Below are positions 52,090 through 59,154 of a DNA stretch of 64,000 bases, piece by piece. Source of the DNA: Rhodobacter sp. (GTDB lineage: Bacteria > Pseudomonadota > Alphaproteobacteria > Rhodobacterales > Rhodobacteraceae); assembly GCA_030066215.1 (NCBI GenBank), contig JASJCA010000035.1, forward strand, positions 1 through 64,000, read 5' to 3'. Numbering within the stretch: position 1 is the first letter of the stretch; each line of letters begins with the position of its first letter. The position numbers were made by a program, and so were the translations under genes. The notes below the pieces were generated by a model. It was not told the origin of the DNA. It saw only the letters and a list, made by a program, of their open reading frames with translations, and ran no database searches.

Positions 52090-52657
52090 TCGCCTTTTCC
52101 AGCCATTCGAGGAATTCAGACTTCGCGGTATCGATCACTGTGTACAGTGTCGAATTGTTTGGGCCACCCTGAGTCAAAAACTCGCTGGAGTTATTCTTTA
52201 GGGTTCTTGAGAGAGTTGGTAGAGACGATTTGATTCGTAACTCGTCCATTACCCGCTTCACGTCCCCTGAGCTAATCGGAGCATCGGCAACGACAGCGAC
52301 AAGGATACACTTCTCCTTCCATTGCCCCTTCACATCTAGAATCTTTTTCTTGATCGCAGAGAAGTCTGATCTCACCTTTATCTGGTTCGACAAATCCGTT
52401 GCGTCCAACTGACTTCCGGAGTCGTCGCTGGAACTCACTGCCTTCTTAGGCAAAGATTTACGGCGTTTTCTCGGTTTGTTTGGCTTCTCGGTTGGTTTGC
52501 CTTCTGGAGCCTCTACAACGTGTTTAACGTTGGCGTTCGCTTTCTCGGCGATAGGCTTCCAGTAGTCGCTAAGGATAGCCTTCACTTCCTCTAACTCTCC
52601 GTCGATTTTGATCGACGAATTCCCAACATGTATCTCGGTTTTCATCACAGGCTCCAA
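52079..52657 (-). CDS. Unknown protein, N-terminal small domain, basic linker and C-terminal winged-helix-like domain
   Basis: 192 residues, AT-rich like its partner. The first 40 residues (KTEIHVGNSSIKIDGELEEV and on) form a beta-hairpin/helix unit seen in small phage or defence-linked proteins. A Lys/Arg/Pro-rich linker (about 50-75) follows. The last 80 residues (SSGDVKRVMDELRIKSSLPT … GGPNNSTLYTVID) look like a winged helix. Met5 could be the start. Both genes of the pair carry apparent DNA-binding folds. Not a family I can name. Confidence 0.5.
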   Translation of the reverse strand: MEPVMKTEIHVGNSSIKIDGELEEVKAILSDYWKPIAEKANANVKHVVEAPEGKPTEKPNKPRKRRKSLPKKAVSSSDDSGSQLDATDLSNQIKVRSDFSAIKKKILDVKGQWKEKCILVAVVADAPISSGDVKRVMDELRIKSSLPTLSRTLKNNSSEFLTQGGPNNSTLYTVIDTAKSEFLEWLEKANDE

Positions 52658-52802
52658 CAGGTAGTCTCTGGGCGGAGATGTGGCACCATAGTTTAATCAG
52701 TACACAGAGTCTAGTAGAGCTAGAGAATTCGATGAATGCATGCCTTAACGCAAAGTGCCCGCTAGTGTTGTGTCTATGGTCTGGTCATTTTAGATTCAGC
52801 CC

Positions 52803-52970
52803 ATGCCACGCATCTCAATAGACATCACCGAAGACGAACACCGCGAAATCAAGGAAGCCGCTGCCCGCAACGGACAGAGCATCAAGGATTTCGTCATCGC
52901 GCGTACATTGAACGAAACGACCAAGGCCGAAGCGAAGGCCGCGTTTCGCGAACTGTTCGATCAAGCGTAG
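52803..52970 (+). CDS. Small ribbon-helix-helix antitoxin-like protein, orphan
   Basis: 55 residues: MPRISIDITEDEHREIKEAA, then RNGQSIKDFVIARTL, a typical ribbon-helix-helix antitoxin N-terminus (ParD/DUF1778-like). The C-terminal ARTLNETTKAEAKAAFRELFDQA tail would normally bind a toxin. No toxin gene follows: the stop codon TAG is itself part of a REP-like hairpin (52967-52991). It is divergent from the two island genes with a 145-bp AT-rich gap between. Confidence 0.65.
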   Translation: MPRISIDITEDEHREIKEAAARNGQSIKDFVIARTLNETTKAEAKAAFRELFDQA

Positions 52971-52991
52971 GGTGCGCATTCATTGCGCACC
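52967..52991 (+). repeat. GTAGGGTG-type REP-like hairpin (right edge of island)
   Basis: The GTAGGGTG lead is followed by arms GGTGCGCA (52971-52978) and TGCGCACC (52984-52991) around TTCAT. It has the same orientation and lead as the unit at 51300, so the two form imperfect direct repeats about 1.67 kb apart with low-GC DNA between them. The TAG of the antitoxin-like gene lies inside it. Confidence 0.7.
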
Positions 52992-53002
52992 TTCCCAATG
53001 CC

Positions 53003-53503
53003 TCACCGACTCGCCTCTCGCAAACACCCACTCCCATCCGCCTCGAACAGCCCCTCCGGCTGGTAGCTCTTCACCGCCGCCCGGGCGGCGAGCCCAATCA
53101 GGCAGGCGAGTTCGTCCTCGCGGTCCGGGTTCGGGGTTTCCAGCACGGCGCGGACGCCGAAGACCGGGGTGCCGTCCTCGGGGATCCTGTAACCCCCCGG
53201 CGAGATCCCAATCAGGATCGACACAGTATAAAGCCAGACCTGCGCTCCCTCGTCCTCCTCGACCCAGCGCCCGTCATCCCGGTCCGGCACGATGTTGATC
53301 ACAATATCCGCCTCTGGACCCTCCACCGACACCATCTCGGTCTGCGACAGCACCTCGAAAAGCGGCGGCACCAGGTCCTGGCCAGAACCGCTGACGAACT
53401 GCGACGAGGTCAGCTCGATGATGTAGCTCTTGCCGTCCAGCGGACCGGCCACCGCGCCGCCGGCGGCGCAGATCAACGCGGCTGCGATCCTGAGGGTCTT
53501 CAT
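53003..53503 (-). CDS. Hypothetical secreted protein
   Basis: 166 residues from Met at 53503. Signal peptide MKTLRIAAALICAAGGAVAG, then a mature part beginning PLDGKSYIIELTSSQF. The rest is beta-rich with single Cys residues near the end (ELACLIGLAARAAV and GSGCLREASR). No family recognised. It is high-GC again, outside the island, and follows the BrnA-like gene on the same strand. Confidence 0.6.
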   Translation of the reverse strand: MKTLRIAAALICAAGGAVAGPLDGKSYIIELTSSQFVSGSGQDLVPPLFEVLSQTEMVSVEGPEADIVINIVPDRDDGRWVEEDEGAQVWLYTVSILIGISPGGYRIPEDGTPVFGVRAVLETPNPDREDELACLIGLAARAAVKSYQPEGLFEADGSGCLREASR

Positions 53504-53593
53504 TTCAGGCTCCGTTGCTGTCGCACCGGCCATGCAACCCCGAAATCCACCGGCCGGCAAGCGTGCAGCAGGCAATCCCGCACGCCAGGCCGG

Positions 53594-54007
53594 TCAAAAC
53601 GCCTCGGCGTCGTCCCGAAGCGCCGCGATCTGCGCCAGTTCCTCGTCCAGCATCTCGTTGACCCGCTTCACCTGCGCGATGCGCATCTGGGCAAAGGTCG
53701 CCAGCACCCGGTTGATGCGGGCGTGATAGCCCTTGCCCATGGCGCGGTAGAATTTCAGCACGGACTCGTCGAGGTAGAGCGACGCCTTCACCTTCATCTC
53801 CTCGACATCCACGTCCTGCTCCAGCGTGTCCCAGGCTTCGGGGACTTGCGCCTGGACGTAGTAGTCGAACACCTCCTCCTGCTTGAGGTGCTCGATGTTC
53901 AACAGCGTCCGCTCCATGTGCAGTTGGCGGGTCTTGCTGATCGTGCGGCCGGACAGCCGGGCGGTCTCCTTCATGGCGCCGCGGTGGGGGTTGGTGGGCA
54001 TCTGCAT
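53594..54007 (-). CDS. BrnA-like antitoxin family protein without a BrnT partner
   Basis: 137 residues from the ATG at 54007, which has a good ribosome site (GAGGAGCG). The C-terminal half, VKASLYLDESVLKFYRAMGKGYHARINRVLATF, is the BrnA ribbon-helix-helix pattern. No BrnT-type toxin gene is adjacent, so it is probably a stand-alone regulator in this lineage. The N-terminus MPTNPHRGAMKETARLSGRTISK is unusual. Three ACCGACG heptamers lie upstream. Confidence 0.7.
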   Translation of the reverse strand: MQMPTNPHRGAMKETARLSGRTISKTRQLHMERTLLNIEHLKQEEVFDYYVQAQVPEAWDTLEQDVDVEEMKVKASLYLDESVLKFYRAMGKGYHARINRVLATFAQMRIAQVKRVNEMLDEELAQIAALRDDAEAF

Positions 54008-54080
54008 CGCTCCTCGGAAATTGATGCCGGGCACATTGCCCGATCCAGGTAAACACCTCGTTGGACCACCGTACGGTCGC

Positions 54081-54109
54081 ACCGACGCAATACCGACGTT
54101 TTACCGACG
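54081..54109 (+). promoter_or_regulatory. Three ACCGACG heptamers at 11-bp spacing
   Basis: ACCGACG occurs at 54081-54087, 54092-54098 and 54103-54109, each exactly 11 bp (one helical turn) apart, in the 238-bp region between the divergent brnA-like and aminotransferase genes. Phased direct repeats of this kind usually bind an oligomeric regulator; the BrnA-like RHH protein itself is a candidate. Confidence 0.55.
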
Positions 54110-54245
54110 TGATACAGACACCCGATTTCGGGCCCGCCGTCGCAAGGGCTCTCGCCTCGAAACCGGCCCGATTTCCGGGCCTGCCGGGCCCTCTGGACCT
54201 CGCCGCACCGCGCCCCTAGTCTGGCCCGACTGCAGGGAGATCGCC

Positions 54246-55109
54246 ATGGCCACCGGCACCAACATCAAGACCTATTTCCAAGGCGCCTGGCACGACGGCG
54301 ACGTCCCCATCATGCGTGCCGCCGACCACGGCTCCTGGCTCGGCACCACCGTCTTCGACGGCGCCCGCTACGCCCAAGGCGTCGCCCCCGACCTCGCCGC
54401 CCACTGCGCCCGCGTCAATCGCTCCGCCGAGGCGCTGATGATCCAACCCACTGTCAGCACAGAGGAAATGGAGCAGATCGTCTGGGAGGGTCTGAAGCTC
54501 TACCCCAAGGACACGGCGGTCTATATCCGCCCGATGTACTGGGCGCTCGACGGCGGGCCCTTGGGCGTGGTGCCGGAAATCGGGCCCACCGGATTCGCCG
54601 TGTGCCTCGAAGAAATCCCAATGGCGCCGCCCGAGGCCACCGCGACCCTGACCACCACCCGCTTCCGCCGCCCGGTGCTGGAGGACGCCGTCGTGAACGC
54701 CAAGGCCGGCTGCCTCTATCCGAACAATGCCAGGATGTTGGCCGAGGCCCGCGCCAAGGGCTACGGTAACGCCCTGGTGGCCGACGCGATGGGCAATGTC
54801 GCCGAAACCGCCACCGCCAACATCTTCATGGTCAAGGACGGCGAGGTCTTCACCCCGATCGCCAACGGCACTTTCCTCGCCGGCATCACCCGTGCCCGTC
54901 ACATCGACAACCTCGCCCAGGACGGCACCCAGGTGCACGAAACCGTCCTGACCTTCGATGATTTCCGCGCTGCCGACGAGGTCTTCATGTCCGGCAACAT
55001 GATGAAGGTGACGCCGATCACGGAGTTCGACGGCACCCATTATCAGGTCGGACCGGTGACCCGGAAAGTGCGCGAGATGTACTGGGACTGGGCTTTTTCA
55101 AGCCATTGA
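54246..55109 (+). CDS. ilvE: Branched-chain amino acid aminotransferase
   Basis: 287 residues from the ATG at 54246 (ribosome site GCAGGGAGA). Fold-type IV PLP enzyme: DHGSWLGTTVFDGARY, VYIRPMYWALDG, PLP-Lys in VVNAKAGCLYPN, then GNVAETATANIFMV and phosphate-binding AGITRARHID. Catalyses the last step of Leu, Ile and Val synthesis. D-amino-acid aminotransferase or aminodeoxychorismate lyase share the fold, but the motif set favours BCAT. Confidence 0.88.
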   Translation: MATGTNIKTYFQGAWHDGDVPIMRAADHGSWLGTTVFDGARYAQGVAPDLAAHCARVNRSAEALMIQPTVSTEEMEQIVWEGLKLYPKDTAVYIRPMYWALDGGPLGVVPEIGPTGFAVCLEEIPMAPPEATATLTTTRFRRPVLEDAVVNAKAGCLYPNNARMLAEARAKGYGNALVADAMGNVAETATANIFMVKDGEVFTPIANGTFLAGITRARHIDNLAQDGTQVHETVLTFDDFRAADEVFMSGNMMKVTPITEFDGTHYQVGPVTRKVREMYWDWAFSSH

Positions 55110-55210
55110 AATAAAATACAAAATCGTTACGTGCGTAGAGCGGACGGGTTGGCGCAGACGCCGGCCTTGCAGCGGTACGAATCGGCAACACTCATGAACA
55201 CACAAGGTTT

Positions 55211-55238
55211 TTAACACTTTTATGACAGTTTTTATGAT
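55211..55238 (+). promoter_or_regulatory. Putative sigma-70 promoter with 12-bp direct repeat
   Basis: TTAACA (55211-55216), 16 nt, TATGAT (55233-55238), in an AT-rich patch unusual for this genome, 40 nt upstream of the secreted-protein ATG at 55278. TTTTATGACAG and TTTTATGATAG repeat with a 12-nt period across it, so a regulator site may overlap. Confidence 0.5.
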
Positions 55239-55277
55239 AGCCTCGGTATTCAGTAAGATACGCTGTGGAGATCGAGC

Positions 55278-55763
55278 ATGCAGTTGTTTTATAGAGTTTT
55301 TCTTTTTGTCTTTGTCGCCGTCGCGATGTCAGCGCCGCCGGCGGGTGCCGAGCCTCTGAGCCAAGCCGAGAGTTTGCAATTCGAGGCCACGTGCCGGCAT
55401 TTCGAGAACCGGGCGCGGTTCAAGCCGCGTCGACCCGATGCGGTGCTCGTCGTTCGGTTGGCCGACAGTTGCCGTGCCGCGTTGAGCGCGGCACAGGCTC
55501 GGGCGCCGCAACGAAAACGGAATGAAATCGCGCTGTCGCGCGCCTATCTCGATCGGCTGACCGAGTTCAAGTCGCTCTACGTGCGGATGATGGTGCAGAA
55601 CGGGCGGTCTTGGCACGGCGCCGCCAAGATGCGGACACCGCGGGTTGCGCGTCTGGGCCTGACCGAAACAGGCGAATACCTGATCGCGCGCCATATGGGC
55701 CTTCTCGGCGCCTTCGACGACTGGGCCTCGGCCACCGGGTTCCGCATCACGCTACAAGACTAG
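55278..55763 (+). CDS. Hypothetical secreted basic protein
   Basis: 161 residues. Signal peptide MQLFYRVFLFVFVAVAMSAPPAGA, then a mature domain rich in Arg and with two Cys (FEATCRHFEN and LADSCRAALS) that could form a disulfide. The C-terminal helical part is LGLTETGEYLIARHMGLLGAFDDWA. No family recognised. It has its own AT-rich promoter region, unlike the compact genes around it. Confidence 0.6.
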   Translation: MQLFYRVFLFVFVAVAMSAPPAGAEPLSQAESLQFEATCRHFENRARFKPRRPDAVLVVRLADSCRAALSAAQARAPQRKRNEIALSRAYLDRLTEFKSLYVRMMVQNGRSWHGAAKMRTPRVARLGLTETGEYLIARHMGLLGAFDDWASATGFRITLQD

Positions 55764-55850
55764 TCACGGCAGCATCGTCGCCGTTGCCTTGGGTTGTTGC
55801 CAGCGCCTCGGGCCTGCGCCATGATCCGACGCGGACCAGGGAGGCCCGCG

Positions 55851-56306
55851 ATGCGCAAGTTCCTCGTTGTGCTGGACGACAGCCGCGAATGCCTGAACGC
55901 TATGCGATTTGCCGCGATGCGGGCAGCCCATACCGGCGGCGGCGTGCAAATCCTGTCGATCATTCCACCGGACGAGTTCCAGCATTGGATCGGCGTCGGC
56001 AACATCATGCGGGAGGAGGCGCGCGAACGCATCCACGCGCATTTCGAGGTTTTCGCCAAGTGGATGCGCGACAAACAGGGGATCGACCCCGAACTGGTGA
56101 TCCGCGAGGGCGAGGCGGTGCCGGAGATCCTGGCGCAGATCAGGGAAGACGACGAGGTCGGCGTTTTGGTGCTCGGGGCCGGGATCGAAAAGTCGGGGCC
56201 AGGCCCGCTGGTAACGCAGCTGTCGAAAAGCTCTGGCAGCCTGCCGGTTCCGATCACCATCGTGCCGGGTGAATTGTCGAAGGAACGGCTGGAGGCGGTC
56301 ACTTAG
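55851..56306 (+). CDS. Universal stress protein (UspA family)
   Basis: 151 residues from the ATG at 55851. Starts MRKFLVVLDDSRECLNAMRFA with the nucleotide-region VLVLGAGIEKSGPGPL; the classical GSxG binding loop is weak, so ATP binding is uncertain. ITIVPGELS closes the last strand. A cytoplasmic stress protein of unknown specific role. The alcohol dehydrogenase gene follows after 21 nt. Confidence 0.8.
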   Translation: MRKFLVVLDDSRECLNAMRFAAMRAAHTGGGVQILSIIPPDEFQHWIGVGNIMREEARERIHAHFEVFAKWMRDKQGIDPELVIREGEAVPEILAQIREDDEVGVLVLGAGIEKSGPGPLVTQLSKSSGSLPVPITIVPGELSKERLEAVT

Positions 56307-56327
56307 ACCAGTTTGGGGGTCCGACCC

Positions 56328-57317
56328 ATGCGCGCCATGGTCTTTACCGGCACGACCCCTGAATTACAGGTGCAAGAGGTGCCGGATCCGCAGCCGGGGC
56401 CCGGTCAGGTCTTGATCGCGGTCGAAGCCTGCGGCGTGTGCCGGACCGATCTGCACGTGGTGGACGGCGATCTGACAGATCCGAAACTGCCGTTGATCCC
56501 GGGGCACGAGATCGTCGGGCGCATAGCGCGCCTTGGGCCGGGAACCGAGGGGCCTCCGGTGGGCCGCCGCGTCGGCGTGCCTTGGCTGGGCCATACCTGC
56601 GGTGTCTGCCGCTATTGCCAAGGCGGGCAAGAGAACCTCTGCGACGCCCCGGGCTTCACCGGATACACGCTGAACGGCGGATATGCCGACCGCTGCGTTG
56701 CGGACGCGAGGTTCGTGTTCGAGTTGCCAGAGGGCGATCCGGTGGCACTGGCGCCGCTTCTTTGCGCCGGGCTGATCGGCTATCGCAGCTACCGGATGGC
56801 GGGCGAGGTGCAGCGGCTGGGCCTCTACGGCTTTGGCGCGGCGGCGCATATCCTATGCCAGATCGCTGTGCATCAGGGCGTCGAAGTCTTCGCATTCACC
56901 CGTGACGGCGACGTGACAGCGCAAGACTTCGCGCGCCGGCTCGGTGCGGTTTGGGCCGGCGGATCGTCAGAGAAGAGCCCGGTGGAGCTCGACGCCGCAA
57001 TCCTATTCGCCCCGGTGGGGGCGCTGGTGCCGGCGGCGCTGAAAGCGGTACGCAAGGGCGGCGTGGTAGTCTGCGGCGGCATTCATATGAGCGACATCCC
57101 GGCATTTCCCTACCGAGACTTGTGGGAAGAGCGGGTGATCCGGTCGGTGGCGAACCTCACCCGGCAGGATGGGTTGGAGTTTTTCCCGCTTGCCGAGGCG
57201 GCCGGCGTGCGGACCGAGACGGTGGCCTACGCACTGGAAGACGCGAACCGTGCACTGCAAGACCTTCGCACGGGCCGGTTGCAGGGGGCGGCAGTGCTGC
57301 GGATCGCGGACGGCTGA
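56328..57317 (+). CDS. Zinc-dependent alcohol dehydrogenase
   Basis: 329 residues from the ATG at 56328. Medium-chain dehydrogenase: catalytic zinc in CGVCRTDLHVVDGDL and PGHEIVG, structural zinc in CGVCRYCQGGQENLC, and a Rossmann LGLYGFGAAAHI segment. Close to the AdhA/AdhP (EC 1.1.1.1) group that lacks a tetramerisation extension. The Usp gene immediately upstream suggests stress-linked expression, as seen for paired usp-adh genes in other proteobacteria. Confidence 0.88.
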   Translation: MRAMVFTGTTPELQVQEVPDPQPGPGQVLIAVEACGVCRTDLHVVDGDLTDPKLPLIPGHEIVGRIARLGPGTEGPPVGRRVGVPWLGHTCGVCRYCQGGQENLCDAPGFTGYTLNGGYADRCVADARFVFELPEGDPVALAPLLCAGLIGYRSYRMAGEVQRLGLYGFGAAAHILCQIAVHQGVEVFAFTRDGDVTAQDFARRLGAVWAGGSSEKSPVELDAAILFAPVGALVPAALKAVRKGGVVVCGGIHMSDIPAFPYRDLWEERVIRSVANLTRQDGLEFFPLAEAAGVRTETVAYALEDANRALQDLRTGRLQGAAVLRIADG

Positions 57318-57353
57318 CGGTGCGGCGCAGGCTGGACGCACCTGGGTTTCGAC

Positions 57354-57368
57354 TTAGAACCGTTCTAA
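57354..57368. promoter_or_regulatory. Irr-box-like palindrome upstream of nfuA
   Basis: TTAGAACCGTTCTAA is a perfect 7-bp inverted repeat around one base and fits the alphaproteobacterial iron control element TTTAGAANNNTTCTAAA in twelve of twelve core positions, missing only the outermost bases. It lies 4 bp upstream of the −35 of the nfuA promoter, so Irr binding could activate or repress Fe-S assembly under iron limitation. Confidence 0.7.
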
Positions 57369-57371
57369 TCC

Positions 57372-57400
57372 TTGACAGGCTGGGACCCCGGGCGCATATC
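57372..57400 (+). promoter_or_regulatory. Putative sigma-70 promoter of nfuA
   Basis: A consensus −35 TTGACA (57372-57377), a 17-nt spacer and a weak −10 CATATC (57395-57400), followed by the ATG 27 nt downstream. A strong −35 with a poor −10 fits a promoter that depends on a bound regulator, here the adjacent Irr-like site. Confidence 0.6.
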
Positions 57401-57426
57401 CGTAAGGCAAACAAGGAACCGCGCGC

Positions 57427-57984
57427 ATGTTCATCCAGACCGAATCGACGCCCAACCCCGCAACGCTGAAATTCCTGCCCGGCCAGACCGTGCTGGAGGC
57501 TGGCACCGCGGATTTCCCGTCCTCGGACACGGCGGGCGCGTCGCCGCTTGCACAGCGGATCTTCGGCGTCGACGGTGTGGCGGGCGTGTTCTTCGGCACC
57601 GATTTCGTCACCGTGACCAAGACCGACGCAGTGGCCTGGGATCACATCAAGCCCGCCATTCTGGGCGCGATCATGGAACACTATCAGTCCGGCGCGCCGG
57701 TGATCGAAGGCGACGCCGTGGCCGCCGGCCATGCCGACCATGACGGACCGGACGGCGAGATCGTGGGCCAGATCAAAGAGTTGCTCGACACCCGCGTGCG
57801 CCCGGCGGTGGCCCAGGACGGCGGCGACATCACCTTTCACGGCTTCGACCGCGGTGTGGTCTATCTGCACATGCAGGGCGCCTGCGCCGGCTGCCCGTCC
57901 TCGACGCTGACGCTGAAGATGGGCATCGAGAATCTGCTGCGCCACTACATCCCCGAGGTCACCGAGGTGCGCCCGGTTGCCTGA
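57427..57984 (+). CDS. nfuA: Fe-S cluster assembly protein NfuA/NifU family
   Basis: 185 residues. N-terminal Nfu domain starts MFIQTESTPNPATLKFLPGQ; the C-terminal NifU domain has the [4Fe-4S] pair in MQGACAGCPSSTLTLKMGIE. It is the scaffold/carrier delivering clusters to target enzymes; several Fe-S enzymes lie in this window (12374, 10328). Ribosome site AAGGAA before the ATG. tsaB begins inside its last codons. Confidence 0.93.
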   Translation: MFIQTESTPNPATLKFLPGQTVLEAGTADFPSSDTAGASPLAQRIFGVDGVAGVFFGTDFVTVTKTDAVAWDHIKPAILGAIMEHYQSGAPVIEGDAVAAGHADHDGPDGEIVGQIKELLDTRVRPAVAQDGGDITFHGFDRGVVYLHMQGACAGCPSSTLTLKMGIENLLRHYIPEVTEVRPVA

Positions 57985-58567
57985 CCCTCTGGTCCTTGGC
58001 TTCGACACATCGGCCGCGCATTGCGCGGCCGCTTTGCTTTCGGGCGATACCGTTCTTGATGTGCGGGCCGAAGAGATGGGCCGGGGTCAGGCCGAGCGGC
58101 TGATGCCGATGCTGGAAGAGATGCTCGGCGCGCAAAGGGCTGTTTGGGCCGATCTGGCGGCGCTGGGCGTGGGCACCGGGCCGGGGAACTTCACCGGCAC
58201 CCGCATCGCGGTTTCCGCCGCGCGCGGTCTGGCGCTGGGGCTCGGAGTGCGGGCCATCGGCGTCACCGCGTTCGAGGCCACCGCCCTGGGTCAGGCGCGG
58301 CCCATCACAGTCACCGTGCCGGCGCCGCGCGGTCAGGTCTATGTGCAACGCTTTGTGGCGGAGGGCGCGGACACGCCGCGGCTTTGCCCCGAGGGCGAGG
58401 TCGGCGGCCCCGTGGTGCCGTGCCTGCCGCCGGACAAGCTGGCGGTCGCGATCGCCCGGGTCGCCGCGGACCGTCGCGACACCGCCCAGGCCCGCCCCGC
58501 GCCGCTTTACATACGACCTGCCGACGCCGCCCCGCCGCGCGAGGCGCCGCCGGTGATCCTTCCGTGA
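57977..58567 (+). CDS. tsaB: tRNA threonylcarbamoyladenosine biosynthesis protein TsaB
   Basis: 196 residues from a TTG at 57977 overlapping the nfuA stop. VLGFDTSAAHCAAALL, ALGVGTGPGNFTGTRIAVSAARGLALGLG and VTVPAPRGQVYVQRF are TsaB signatures (ASKHA fold without ATPase residues). It supports TsaD in making t6A37 of tRNA. rimI overlaps its stop (GTGA), the usual pairing. Confidence 0.92.
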   Translation: MPDPLVLGFDTSAAHCAAALLSGDTVLDVRAEEMGRGQAERLMPMLEEMLGAQRAVWADLAALGVGTGPGNFTGTRIAVSAARGLALGLGVRAIGVTAFEATALGQARPITVTVPAPRGQVYVQRFVAEGADTPRLCPEGEVGGPVVPCLPPDKLAVAIARVAADRRDTAQARPAPLYIRPADAAPPREAPPVILP

Positions 58568-58983
58568 CGCCCGAGGCGCTGGCCGAACTGCACGCGCGCT
58601 GTTTCACCGTGCCGCGGCCGTTCAGCACGGGCGAGTTTCGCGATCTGCTGGCGGCCGAGACCTGCTTTCTGATCACTTGCCCCCAGGGCTTCGCGCTGGG
58701 CCGTGCTACGGTAGACGAGGCCGAGCTTTTGACGCTCGCCGTCGATCCGGGGCACCGCCGGCAGGGCATCGGGCGGGCGCTTTTGGCGGATTTCGAGGCC
58801 GAAGCGCGGCGCCGTGGGGCGCGGCGGGCGTATCTGGAGGTCGCCGCCGGTAACGCGGCGGCGCGGCGGCTCTATGCAGCGGCGGGCTACCGCGACGCCG
58901 GGCGGCGCAAGGCGTATTATCGCGATGCCGGGCGCCAGGCCGAGGACGCGATCGTGTTGGACAAGCCGCTCATCACCGCCTGA
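58564..58983 (+). CDS. rimI: Ribosomal-protein alanine N-acetyltransferase RimI-like (GNAT)
   Basis: 139 residues from a GTG within the tsaB stop. GNAT motif A is TLAVDPGHRRQGIGRALLADF (acetyl-CoA pyrophosphate loop RRQGIG); motif B follows in YLEVAAGNAAARRLYAAAGYRDAGRRKAYY. Acetylates ribosomal protein S18 or a similar N-terminus. Always next to tsaB in this group; ends the nfuA-tsaB-rimI operon. Confidence 0.88.
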   Translation: MTPEALAELHARCFTVPRPFSTGEFRDLLAAETCFLITCPQGFALGRATVDEAELLTLAVDPGHRRQGIGRALLADFEAEARRRGARRAYLEVAAGNAAARRLYAAAGYRDAGRRKAYYRDAGRQAEDAIVLDKPLITA

Positions 58984-59045
58984 TCGGCGCACCCGAATTT
59001 GGCCGCGAAACCGCCGAACCGCCCGGCCGCGGGCACAAAAAGCTA

Positions 59046-59075
59046 TTGACCCCCTTTCGCGGTCGGGGCCTAAAT
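59046..59075 (+). promoter_or_regulatory. Putative promoter of the BMP transporter operon
   Basis: TTGACC (59046-59051), 18 nt, CTAAAT (59070-59075), then 79 nt of leader to the ATG at 59155. It follows an A-rich patch (ACAAAAAGC). No operator or riboswitch was recognised in the leader. Confidence 0.5.
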
Positions 59076-59154
59076 TGCGCCATCGCCGAGTGATCTGCTC
59101 GCTTACCCGGGTGTGCCGGAGCCAACCGGCGCCCGTTCCAATTGGGAGACCACC

